A stretch of 32,056 bases of DNA from Nocardia pseudovaccinii NBRC 100343. Its GTDB lineage: Bacteria > Actinomycetota > Actinomycetes > Mycobacteriales > Mycobacteriaceae. The notes beneath the pieces are model-generated. The model worked only from the letters and a program-made list of their open reading frames with translations, was not told where the DNA came from and searched no databases. Numbering within the stretch: position 1 is the stretch's first letter; every line of letters begins with the position of its first letter. The DNA lies in the NCBI RefSeq assembly GCF_001613225.1, contig NZ_BDBY01000262.1, positions 1 through 32,056 of the forward strand, in the 5' to 3' direction. Positions 8,659 to 15,648 of this stretch are shown here, one piece after another. Made by a program: the position numbers and the translations under genes.

Positions 8659-9092
8659 GAGATCCATACCGGCCGCGGTTGCCGGACCCGCGGATGATTC
8701 CGGTCAACCACACTTTCGGCTGGCTCGCGGCCGACCGGTCGCCGAAAGACAGTCCGGACGAACAGGGCCTCGATGACCGATTCGTGCGCCCGTTTGTCGT
8801 CACGGCGGGACGCACCACGCCATTGATCGACGGGCTGCGCATCGAAACACTGGTGCGGGCGCTGCCCGCCGCGCTGTCCGCGCCGCTGCACTTCGAACAG
8901 CGCACCGTCGTTCGGCTGTGCCAGCAGCCGCATTCCATCGCCGAAATCGGGACGGCGCTGCACGTTCCGGTGGGCGTCGCGAAGGTGATCGTCAGCGATC
9001 TCGCGGCCGCCGGGCATGTTTCGGTCCGGGACGCCCCGGAACTTTCCACCGCAGCCATCGAGAGGATCAGGGACCTTGTACGGGCACTCTGA
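8655..9092 (+). CDS. DUF742 protein (CvnC-like)
   Basis: A 145-residue DUF742 protein, third conservon gene. The N-terminus includes IPVNHTFGW and RPFVVTAGRT, the latter close to the conserved RPY-x-x-T-x-GRT of the family. The C-terminal half is a predicted winged helix (EQRTVVRLCQQPHSIAEI, then VGVAKVIVSDLAAAGHVSV). The start at 8655 overlaps the roadblock stop as ATGA; a longer frame from 8550 lies inside that gene and was rejected. The winged helix is thought to act in the protein complex, though DNA binding cannot be excluded. Confidence 0.9.
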   Translation: MRDPYRPRLPDPRMIPVNHTFGWLAADRSPKDSPDEQGLDDRFVRPFVVTAGRTTPLIDGLRIETLVRALPAALSAPLHFEQRTVVRLCQQPHSIAEIGTALHVPVGVAKVIVSDLAAAGHVSVRDAPELSTAAIERIRDLVRAL

Positions 9093-9696
9093 ATATCGGA
9101 CACCACCGGCCGAGCGGTCGATGCCCTCGTCGGTCAAGATCGTGATCAGCGGCGGATTCGGTGTCGGCAAAACAACATTCATCAGCGCGATCTCCGAAAT
9201 CGAACCGCTGGTGACCGAGGCGGCGATGACCGAGGTCGCCATAGGCGTGGACGATCCGGGGCGGCGCGCGGACAAGACCGAGACCACCGTCGCTCTGGAC
9301 TTCGGCCGCATCACCCTCGACAGCTCGCTGATCCTGTACCTGTTCGGCACCCCCGGCCAGGACCGCTTCGTCTTCCTGTGGGACGACCTGGTCGACGGCG
9401 CGCTCGGCGCGGTGATCGTGGTGGACACGGGCCGGGTCGAGGACTGCTATCCGGTGCTCGACTACTTCGAAGAGCACAACACGCCATTCGTGGTGGTGGT
9501 CAACCGATTCGAACAGGGCGAGCACTTCGAACTCGACGAGGTCCGTGAGGCACTCGAGCTCGACGAGTGGATCCCCATCCTGGAATGTGATGCGCGAGAC
9601 CGGGGATCGGTAAAAGAGGTGCTCGTCGCGCTGCTCGAGCAGGTGCTCGTCCAGCGCCTGTCCGCACCGCGCAGGCAACCCAGCGAGGTCGGCTGA
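9076..9696 (+). CDS. conservon small GTPase / ATP-GTP binding protein (CvnD-like)
   Basis: Fourth conservon gene, a Ras-like G protein of about 206 residues. The P-loop is GGFGVGKTT, the switch II region has the strand ILYLFGTPGQDRF (DxxGQ-like GTPGQ), and VVVVNRFE occupies the N/TKxD position without the usual Lys and Asp, as is common in this family. The start is uncertain. TTG at 9076 overlaps the DUF742 gene by 17 bases and gives the roughly 20-residue N-terminal extension (LYGHSEYRTPP) usual before the first strand. ATG at 9121 is the alternative and starts four residues before that strand. No cytochrome P450 follows, unlike several Streptomyces conservons. Confidence 0.88.
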   Translation: MYGHSEYRTPPAERSMPSSVKIVISGGFGVGKTTFISAISEIEPLVTEAAMTEVAIGVDDPGRRADKTETTVALDFGRITLDSSLILYLFGTPGQDRFVFLWDDLVDGALGAVIVVDTGRVEDCYPVLDYFEEHNTPFVVVVNRFEQGEHFELDEVREALELDEWIPILECDARDRGSVKEVLVALLEQVLVQRLSAPRRQPSEVG

Positions 9697-9699
9697 CCG

Positions 9700-9705
9700 T
9701 AGCCT
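9700..9705 (+). promoter_or_regulatory. -10 box TAGCCT of decayed maa-like gene
   Basis: TAGCCT sits seven bases before GTG 9713, the original start of the broken acetyltransferase. The string GTAGCCTGGCG also occurs at 2952-2962 in front of another leaderless gene. The promoter seems to have outlived the gene. Confidence 0.4.
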
Positions 9706-9712
9706 GGCGCCC

Positions 9713-9865
9713 GTGGGCGAGCAAAAGTAACGGATGCTGCGCGGCGAGTTGTACCGGGACAGCGATCCGGAGTTGGTTGCCGAGCGCATCCGGGCACAGC
9801 GGTTGTGCGACGAGTTCAACCGCACCGGCCCGGAGGAAACCGACGCGGTGCTGCGGGAGTTGTGA
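9713..9865 (+). pseudogene. maltose O-acetyltransferase, N-terminal remnant
   Basis: Reading from GTG 9713 gives GEQK, then TAA at 9728-9730, then RMLRGELYRDSDPELVAERI and a helical continuation to a TGA at 9863-9865. RMLRGELYRxxDPELxxER is the typical start of maltose/galactoside O-acetyltransferases (the Mac domain, about 55 residues). Two lesions are visible: the stop where the family usually has a charged residue just before R-M-L, and complete loss of the left-handed beta-helix hexapeptide domain. The bases after 9865 do not continue the family in any frame. The 43-residue peptide from ATG 9734 could still be made but lacks the catalytic domain. Confidence 0.7.
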
Positions 9866-9964
9866 GCGATTCACCGAAACCGAATATTTCGCGGGATCAC
9901 CGATGAATTCCGGAAGCACTCGCCGTCTTTGCTGGTGAACCCGCTCGACACCAGGAGATATCAA

Positions 9965-10384
9965 ATGAGCAACGGCAAGGATTTCACTCTTACCCACGTC
10001 GCGGTGCTGGTCGGCGACCAGGACAAGGCGCTGGAGTTCTACCGCGATGTCATCGGCTTCGAGGTTCGCCAGGATATGCCGTTTCCGGGCGGCCGCTGGC
10101 TGACCGTCGGACCGGCATCGCAGCCGGGTATCGAATTCATCCTGGAGAACCCAGGGATGAACCCGAACGAGGCCGCTCGCGAGGCCGCCGAGGCCAGGCT
10201 GGCCAGCGGTGCGCAGGGCACCCTGATCTTCACCACCGAGGCCGTCGACGACACCTTCGCCCGGCTGCGCGACGCCGGTGTCGATGTCGATCAGGAGCCG
10301 ATCACCCAGCCGTACGGCGTCCGCGACTGTGGTTTCCGCGATCCGTGGGGCAACCACCTGCGGTTCTCCCAGCTGCTCGGCTGA
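9965..10384 (+). CDS. VOC family protein (glyoxalase/bleomycin-resistance fold)
   Basis: A 139-residue single VOC protein with two beta-alpha-beta-beta-beta modules. The first has THVAVLVGDQDKALEFYRDVIGFEV; the second ends in FRDPWGNHLRFSQL, the usual DPxGN signature. Possible metal ligands are His11 and a Glu of the second module, but the set is not clearly complete, so this may be a binding or ring-cleavage protein rather than glyoxalase I. The ATG at 9965 has AGGAG seven bases before it; the longer frame from 9929 is unsupported. It stands alone between the acetyltransferase remnant and ppc. The substrate is unknown. Confidence 0.85.
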   Translation: MSNGKDFTLTHVAVLVGDQDKALEFYRDVIGFEVRQDMPFPGGRWLTVGPASQPGIEFILENPGMNPNEAAREAAEARLASGAQGTLIFTTEAVDDTFARLRDAGVDVDQEPITQPYGVRDCGFRDPWGNHLRFSQLLG

Positions 10385-10439
10385 TTCGCCGCGAACCGCC
10401 CGAGGCGAATGTCACCGCCAACCGGGTCGCACCTGGCAC

Positions 10440-10445
10440 TAGGGT
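10440..10445 (+). promoter_or_regulatory. -10 box TAGGGT, leaderless start of ppc
   Basis: TAGGGT is six bases before the ppc ATG at 10452, and no Shine-Dalgarno sequence is present, which points to a leaderless mRNA. Confidence 0.5.
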
Positions 10446-10451
10446 CGAATC

Positions 10452-13223
10452 ATGACTCAGGCGCGGATCGAGACGGAACAGGATGCGACCCGGCCGCTGC
10501 GCGATGACATCCGCTTCCTCGGCGGCGTCCTCGGCGACACCATCCGCGATCACGAGGGCCCCGAGGTCTTCGACCTGATCGAGCGGGTGCGGATCGAGGC
10601 GTTCCGGGTGCGGCGCGAGGAGGTCGAGCGCAGCGCGGTGGCGGAGATGCTGGACGGCGTCGAGATCGCGGTCGCGCTGCCGCTGATCCGCGCGTTCACC
10701 TATTTCGTGCTGCTGGCGAATCTGGCCGAGGATATCCAGCGCGATCGGCGGCGCGCGGCGCATGAGGCGGCCGGGGAGCCGCCGCAGGATTCCTCATTGG
10801 CGGCGACCTACCGCAAACTGGATGCGGCGGCCCTGGACGGCGCCGAGGTCGCCGATCTGCTCGCCGACGCCCTGGTGTCGCCGGTGATCACCGCACATCC
10901 GACCGAAACCCGGCGCCGCACCGTCTTCGATGTGCAGACCCGCATTACCGAGTTGATGCGATTGCGGCAGCGCTATACCGAAACCGAGCGGGCGCGTGCG
11001 GACCTGGAGCTGCGGATCCGACGCCAGGTGCTCTCGCTGTGGCGCACCGCGCTGATTCGATTGCAGCGCCTGCGGATTCAGGACGAGATCTCGGTCGGAC
11101 TGCGCTACTACGACATCACGCTGTTCGACGTTATTCCGGCGATCAACGCGGAAGTTCGGGCGGCGCTGCGGTCCCGGTGGCCGGGCGCGGAATTGCTGCC
11201 GCGGCCGATCCTGCGTCCCGGCTCCTGGATCGGCGGCGATCGTGACGGAAACCCCTATGTGACAGCGGATGTCGTGCGTCAGGCGGCATCGCAGGCGTCG
11301 GCCGTCGCGTTCGGACGGTACCTGCACGAGCTGGTGGAGCTGGAGAAGTCACTGTCGCAATCGGCGCGGCTGGTGCTGGTGACACCGGAGGTGGCCGCAC
11401 TGGCCGAGGCCGGTTATCCCGATCCCGCGACGCATTCCGATGAACCGTATCGCCGTGCGCTGCACCGGATTCGGGCGCGACTGTCGGCGTCGGCACTTGC
11501 CGCGCTCGGCGAATTGCCCGCGGACGGCCTGGATATGGGTGCACCGGCATACGCGACACCACAGGCGGTACTCGACGATCTGGACGCTGTGGACGTCTCG
11601 ATGCGGGCCAGCGGTGACGGTCTGCTCGCCGACGACCGGCTGGCCGCATTGCGATATGCCGTCGAGACATTCGGATTTCACCTGCAGGGCCTGGATATGC
11701 GCCAGAACTCGGAGGTGCACGAACAGGTCGTCACCGAGCTGCTGGCGTGGGCGGGTGTACATCAGGACTACGCGAGTCTCGCCGAGCCGGAGCGGGTGGA
11801 ACTGCTCGCCGCCGAGTTGCGTACCCGTCGTCCGCTGCTCGGCCCGCATGCGCGGCTCAGTGAACTCGCTGCCAAGGAGCTCGATATCGTCCGTGCCGCA
11901 CGGGATGTCGTCGTCACCTTCGGCGTCGAGGCGGTGCCGAACTACATCATCAGCATGTGCACCTCGGTCAGCGACATGCTGGAGGCGGCGCTGCTGTTGA
12001 AGGAGGGCGGCCTGCTCGATCCCGGTGAGCCCGATGGACCGCCGAGCTGCCCGGTGAATATCGTGCCGCTGTTCGAGACCATCGAGGATCTGGGTGCCGG
12101 TGCGGCGACGCTGTCCGCGGTGCTGGATGTCCCGGTGTATCGAGAGCTGGTGGCTGCCAAGGGAATGCGGCAGGAGGTAATGCTCGGATACTCCGATTCC
12201 AACAAGGACGGTGGGTATCTGGCCGCGAACTGGGCGCTCTATCGGGCGGAGCTGGATCTGGTCGAGGTGGCGCGCAAGACCGGAATTCGCCTGCGGCTGT
12301 TCCACGGTCGCGGTGGCACGGTCGGTCGCGGTGGCGGGCGCAGCTATGACGCCATTCTCGCCCAGCCCGTCGGCGCCGTGCGTGGCTCGCTGCGGTTGAC
12401 CGAGCAGGGTGAGGTGATCGCGGCCAAATACGCGGAATCCGGTGCGGCGCATCGCAATCTGGAGTCGTTGATCGCGGGCACCCTGGAGTCGACGCTGCTC
12501 GATGTGGAGGGCCTCGGTCCCGATGCCGAGCCGTCCTATGACCTCATGGACGATCTGGCGGCGCGCGCACGTGCGGCCTATGTGCGGCTCGTGCACGAAA
12601 CACCGGGATTCGTCGAGTATTTCCGGCAGTCCACGCCGGTCGCCGAGGTCGGCGATCTGAATATCGGCAGTCGTCCCGCCTCCCGCAAGCCGACGAATTC
12701 GGTGAACGATCTGCGGGCCATTCCGTGGGTGATGTCGTGGAGTCAGGCCCGCGTCATGCTGCCGGGCTGGTACGGGACGGGTGCGGCGCTGGAGGAGTGG
12801 GTCGGCGGCGATCCCAACCGCTTGGCGATTCTGTCGGACCTCTATCGCCGCTGGCCGTTCTTCCGGACGGTGCTGTCGAATCTGGCCCAGGTCATGGCCA
12901 AGAGCGACCTGGATATCGCGGCCAGGTACGCCGAACTCGTCGATGATGTGGCGTTGCGCGAGCACATCTTCGGGATGATCCGCGACGAGCACGCCCGCAC
13001 CATCCGCATGCACGCCGCGATCACCGGCAATGATCACCTGCTCGCCGACAATCCGTCACTGGCGGAATCGATCCACAACCGCTTCCCGTACCTGGAGCCG
13101 CTGAACCAGATGCAGGTCGAGTTGCTGCGCCGGCTGCGGGCGGGCGACGATTCCGAACTCGTCAAACGCGGCATCCTGCTGACCATGAACGGACTCGCCA
13201 CCGCGCTGCGCAACTCCGGCTAG
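10452..13223 (+). CDS. ppc: phosphoenolpyruvate carboxylase
   Basis: This 923-residue enzyme makes oxaloacetate from phosphoenolpyruvate and bicarbonate, refilling the TCA cycle. All signature motifs are present in order: the catalytic-histidine box VITAHPTETRRR near residue 145, GGDRDGNPYVT near 260, GYSDSNKDGGYLAANW near 580, the glycine-rich catalytic loop FHGRGGTVGRGGG near 618, and RAIPWVMSWSQAR near 757. The C-terminus MNGLATALRNSG matches the family's closing N-(T/S)-G, needed at the active site. Length is normal. The gene is monocistronic; its TAG directly abuts the stop of the convergent RidA gene with no base between. Several long minus-strand frames inside it are shadows. Confidence 0.98.
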   Translation: MTQARIETEQDATRPLRDDIRFLGGVLGDTIRDHEGPEVFDLIERVRIEAFRVRREEVERSAVAEMLDGVEIAVALPLIRAFTYFVLLANLAEDIQRDRRRAAHEAAGEPPQDSSLAATYRKLDAAALDGAEVADLLADALVSPVITAHPTETRRRTVFDVQTRITELMRLRQRYTETERARADLELRIRRQVLSLWRTALIRLQRLRIQDEISVGLRYYDITLFDVIPAINAEVRAALRSRWPGAELLPRPILRPGSWIGGDRDGNPYVTADVVRQAASQASAVAFGRYLHELVELEKSLSQSARLVLVTPEVAALAEAGYPDPATHSDEPYRRALHRIRARLSASALAALGELPADGLDMGAPAYATPQAVLDDLDAVDVSMRASGDGLLADDRLAALRYAVETFGFHLQGLDMRQNSEVHEQVVTELLAWAGVHQDYASLAEPERVELLAAELRTRRPLLGPHARLSELAAKELDIVRAARDVVVTFGVEAVPNYIISMCTSVSDMLEAALLLKEGGLLDPGEPDGPPSCPVNIVPLFETIEDLGAGAATLSAVLDVPVYRELVAAKGMRQEVMLGYSDSNKDGGYLAANWALYRAELDLVEVARKTGIRLRLFHGRGGTVGRGGGRSYDAILAQPVGAVRGSLRLTEQGEVIAAKYAESGAAHRNLESLIAGTLESTLLDVEGLGPDAEPSYDLMDDLAARARAAYVRLVHETPGFVEYFRQSTPVAEVGDLNIGSRPASRKPTNSVNDLRAIPWVMSWSQARVMLPGWYGTGAALEEWVGGDPNRLAILSDLYRRWPFFRTVLSNLAQVMAKSDLDIAARYAELVDDVALREHIFGMIRDEHARTIRMHAAITGNDHLLADNPSLAESIHNRFPYLEPLNQMQVELLRRLRAGDDSELVKRGILLTMNGLATALRNSG

Positions 13224-13631
13224 TTACGCCGACACGATGGCGACCGCATCGATCTCGACCAGCATTTCCTCCCGCGGCAGTCCGGTGAATACCGTTGTGC
13301 GGCTCGGCAATACGTCGCCGGTGGTGTTGGCGGTGACGAATTCGCCGTAGGCGTCGTTCATGACGGCGAAGTCCTCGCGCTTGGTCAGGTAGACGCGCAG
13401 CATCACCACATCGTCGAAGGTGGCACCGCTCGCCTCGACGATCGCCTTGACATTCTGCAGCGTCCGAATCGTCTGGGCGGCAACGTCGCCGGGGAAGAGG
13501 TACTCATTGGTCGCCGGGTCGACCGGACCCTGGCCCGAGACCTGTACGAACGGGCCCTTGCGCACGCCCTGGGAGAAGGTGTGCGCGGGTGCGGGGGCGT
13601 CGGTGGTACGGACGGCGATCTTCTCACTCAT
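13224..13631 (-). CDS. RidA family enamine/imine deaminase
   Basis: A 135-residue RidA (YjgF/YER057c/UK114) protein. The family hydrolyses reactive 2-aminoacrylate and similar enamine/imine products of PLP enzymes, protecting other PLP enzymes. Visible features are QGVRKGPFVQVSGQGPVDPATN, the helix TLQNVKAIVEASGATFDDVVMLRVYLT containing the conserved substrate-binding Arg, the SRTTVFTGLP segment and the closing EIDAVAI. It is the last gene of the minus arm, overlapping the iclR stop by four bases (ATGA). The divergent PLP deaminase/dehydratase is expected to release exactly this kind of enamine, so the pairing fits. A longer frame to 13961 runs inside iclR and was rejected. Confidence 0.92.
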   Translation of the reverse strand: MSEKIAVRTTDAPAPAHTFSQGVRKGPFVQVSGQGPVDPATNEYLFPGDVAAQTIRTLQNVKAIVEASGATFDDVVMLRVYLTKREDFAVMNDAYGEFVTANTTGDVLPSRTTVFTGLPREEMLVEIDAVAIVSA

Positions 13632-14398
13632 GAGTGGCCTTTCAGTGGGTTGCGGCCGGGAGTCCAGCCGAGTTCGGCGGAAATGGCATCGGCCGCCGCG
13701 CGGACCCGCGGCAGTTCGGCCAACACCTGGTCGTGGTCGAGCAGCATGTCCGGCACCGACATCGAGACCGCTGCGACCACGGTCCCGGTGCCATTGCGCA
13801 CCGGGACGCCGATGCAGTTGACGAAGCTCTCGTGTTCCTCGTGGTCTTCCGCATAGCCCTGTGTCGCAACGAGTTCCAGCTCTTCCAGATAGCGCTCCGG
13901 GGTGCGGATGGTGCGGTCGGTGAACTTGCGATAGTCGAGGCGCTCGGCGATCGCGAGCCATTCCGTGCGCGGCTGTGCGGCGACGAGCACCTTCCCGACC
14001 GCCGTGCAGTGCAGCGGGGCGGGTCGGCCGATGCGGGAATACATGCGCACGCTCTGGATGGCATCGAACTTGTCGATGTAGATGGCGTCACCGGATTCGT
14101 AGGTGGCGAGGTGAATCGTCTGTCCGGTAGCGGAATTCAGTGCGCTCAGGTGCGGGCGGGCGAGGGTGCGAACATCACGCTGTTCCAAGGCGCGGTTGGC
14201 GAGTTCGAAAATCCGGGAGCCGAGGACGTATTGGTGCTGGCTGTCATGGGTGACGAAGCGCTGCGATTCCATGGTCTGCAGCAGCCGCAGCACCGTGGAC
14301 TTGTGCACGCCGAGTTCACCGGCCAGCTGATCGAGCGAGCGCGCATCCTCCCCCAGCGACAGCAGGATGGTCAACGCACGCAACAAACTCTGACTCAT
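13628..14398 (-). CDS. IclR family transcriptional regulator
   Basis: A 256-residue IclR regulator. The N-terminal winged helix reads SLLRALTILLSLGEDARSLD, then LAGELGVHKSTVLRLLQTME, where the recognition helix is clear. The ligand-binding domain contains GQTIHLATYESGDAIYIDKF, the hinge RPAPLHCTAVGKVLVA and the effector pocket ESFVNCIGVPVRNGTG. ATG 14398 is set by the overlapping stop of the preceding leader element. It is the middle gene of kinase-leader-iclR-ridA. It probably binds the TGCAA/TTGCA operator between the divergent arms and senses a pathway intermediate, perhaps the sugar acid or 2-keto-3-deoxygluconate. That role is inferred from position. Confidence 0.92.
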   Translation of the reverse strand: MSQSLLRALTILLSLGEDARSLDQLAGELGVHKSTVLRLLQTMESQRFVTHDSQHQYVLGSRIFELANRALEQRDVRTLARPHLSALNSATGQTIHLATYESGDAIYIDKFDAIQSVRMYSRIGRPAPLHCTAVGKVLVAAQPRTEWLAIAERLDYRKFTDRTIRTPERYLEELELVATQGYAEDHEEHESFVNCIGVPVRNGTGTVVAAVSMSVPDMLLDHDQVLAELPRVRAAADAISAELGWTPGRNPLKGHS

Positions 14399-14466
14399 GA
14401 CTGCGCCTCGCTGATGCTCGGCTCCGTCATCGTCATGGACGCTGTGGCTTCGATTCGCTCGCTCAT
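14395..14466 (-). repeat. translational-coupling leader element, copy 1 (before iclR)
   Basis: A 23-residue frame begins MSERIEA and ends SEAQS. Its ATG overlaps the kinase stop as ATGA, and its TGA overlaps the iclR ATG as ATGA. Its last 18 bases are AGCGAGGCGCAGTCATGA. GTCAT (14401-14397) can pair with ATGAC at 14436-14432 or 14430-14426, covering the iclR start codon. It is shorter than the other complete copies (72 against 84 bases) and its second SER unit is degenerate. Confidence 0.75.
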
Positions 14467-15506
14467 GACGCCACATTCTCTGCTACGACATCTCTGCTGT
14501 AATGCACACGCCCCCAGGCGGACTCGTCGAGTATCGCCAATGCCGCCAGCGCGCCGGGTGAAGGCAATTCCGCGACATCACCGGTGCCGGTCAGCGCCGC
14601 GGCGGCACACAGATGCCCGAAGCGCAGCCGCTGCTCCAGCGGGCGGCCATGCAGCAGGGCGGCCAGATATCCGCCCGCGAAGGCATCACCGGCACCGATC
14701 CGCTCGGTGATCTCGAGTTCCAGCGCGGGCACTTCGACCCGCTCGGTTCCGGAGAATCCGGTCACCGAATGCTCATTGTTCTTGACCACCAAGTGTTCCG
14801 GCTCGGGGAACAGTGCCCGCAAGCGGTCGGCATCGTCGGTGCCGAAGACCGCCTCCGCCTCGTCGGCGCCGAGGAACACCACATCGCAGCCGCGTACATG
14901 ACGAGCCAGCACCTCAGCGGCCTGCTCGACACGCCCTGCCCACAGCGCCGGACGGTAATTCAGATCGAAACTGACCAGCTTGCCGCGGCGAGGAAGCGCG
15001 ACAAGGGTTTCCGTGAGGCGGGTCGCGGAATCCGAGAGCGCGGTGGTTATTCCGGTGAAGTGCACGAGGTCGGTGCTTTCGAGCAGTCCGGCCGCCGCCG
15101 TCAGATCGGCCGTGGACAGCGCGCTGGCGGCGGAGCCGGTGCGGTAGTACAGCATGCGGCTGGCCCCATCGGCCAGATCGGTCGCCTTGCCCGAGCCGCT
15201 GCCGCGCTCCTTCACATAGACGGCGGTGGGACGTGCGGGATCGATGACAACCGCTGACACATCCACGCCGCGTGCCGCGAGGTGTCCGGTGAGATACCGG
15301 CCGAATCCGTCATCGCCGACCCGGGAAATCCACCCGGCGTCCACATCGAGCTGAGTGAGCGCGGTGGCCACATTCGCCTCGGCGCCGCCCGCGGTTCGCT
15401 CGAAGTTCTCCGAGTCCTCCAGCGGACCGGGACGCGCCACCAGCACGGCGAGCCCCTCACCGATGGTCACCGCCCGTGGGCGGAGCGACGTAGTAGGCCA
15501 CGTCAC
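14463..15506 (-). CDS. PfkB family sugar kinase, probable 2-keto-3-deoxygluconate kinase
   Basis: A 347-residue ribokinase/PfkB-fold kinase. The GTG at 15506 is preceded by AAGGGAG at ideal spacing; the upstream frame to 16202 runs antisense inside the PLP enzyme gene. Motifs are TIGEGLAVLVARPG, the sugar-binding GGAEANVATALTQLD near residues 40-54, and the catalytic IGAGDAFAGGY with Asp274 as base. The spacing and the early IGE motif resemble 2-dehydro-3-deoxygluconokinases. The divergent arm encodes a KDPG aldolase, the next enzyme after such a kinase, so 2-keto-3-deoxygluconate is the likely substrate. It is the first gene of the minus arm, and its stop overlaps the leader element by ATGA. 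Confidence 0.88.
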   Translation of the reverse strand: MTWPTTSLRPRAVTIGEGLAVLVARPGPLEDSENFERTAGGAEANVATALTQLDVDAGWISRVGDDGFGRYLTGHLAARGVDVSAVVIDPARPTAVYVKERGSGSGKATDLADGASRMLYYRTGSAASALSTADLTAAAGLLESTDLVHFTGITTALSDSATRLTETLVALPRRGKLVSFDLNYRPALWAGRVEQAAEVLARHVRGCDVVFLGADEAEAVFGTDDADRLRALFPEPEHLVVKNNEHSVTGFSGTERVEVPALELEITERIGAGDAFAGGYLAALLHGRPLEQRLRFGHLCAAAALTGTGDVAELPSPGALAALAILDESAWGRVHYSRDVVAENVAS

Positions 15507-15549
15507 ATCGATCTCCCTTCTGCCCTTGCGGCCCTCGGCCATCCAGTGC

Positions 15550-15578
15550 AGAATAACCACACAAAACACGATGTGCAA
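15550..15578 (-). promoter_or_regulatory. sigma-70-type promoter of kinase-iclR-ridA arm
   Basis: On the minus strand, TTGCAC (15578-15573) and TATTCT (15555-15550) are separated by exactly 17 bases. The start of transcription would be near 15543, giving a short leader with AAGGGAG before the GTG. The -35 box lies inside the operator half-sites, as expected for repression or activation by IclR. Confidence 0.55.
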
Positions 15579-15599
15579 CAAGCGTTGCAAAATATGCAA
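15574..15599. promoter_or_regulatory. probable IclR operator, three alternating half-sites
   Basis: TGCAA (15574-15578), TTGCA (15585-15589) and TGCAA (15595-15599) alternate in orientation, giving two overlapping inverted repeats with spacers of six and five bases. The A/T-rich site stands out in GC-rich DNA. It lies midway between the two divergent arms, over the minus -35 box and just upstream of the plus -10. IclR proteins are known to bind short inverted repeats in such divergent promoters. Confidence 0.6.
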
Positions 15600-15610
15600 T
15601 GCCTGACCGA

Positions 15611-15616
15611 TATGAT
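15611..15616 (+). promoter_or_regulatory. -10 box TATGAT of catabolic plus arm
   Basis: TATGAT is close to the consensus and lies 12 bases beyond the operator. TTGCAA at 15585-15590 is a possible -35 at a long 20-base spacing, so activator help may be needed. The mRNA would carry AAGGAG before the ATG at 15649. Confidence 0.45.
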
Positions 15617-15648
15617 CCGGCGGAGACGATTCCGCGGGAAGGAGCGAC

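Noticed and set aside
9866..9964. Possible frameshifted continuation of the acetyltransferase remnant
   Set aside because: None of the three plus frames after 9865 shows hexapeptide-repeat sequence, so the domain is absent rather than shifted.
11349..13037. 562-residue minus-strand frame inside ppc
   Set aside because: ppc has every catalytic motif in the plus frame; the antisense translation has no recognisable domain.
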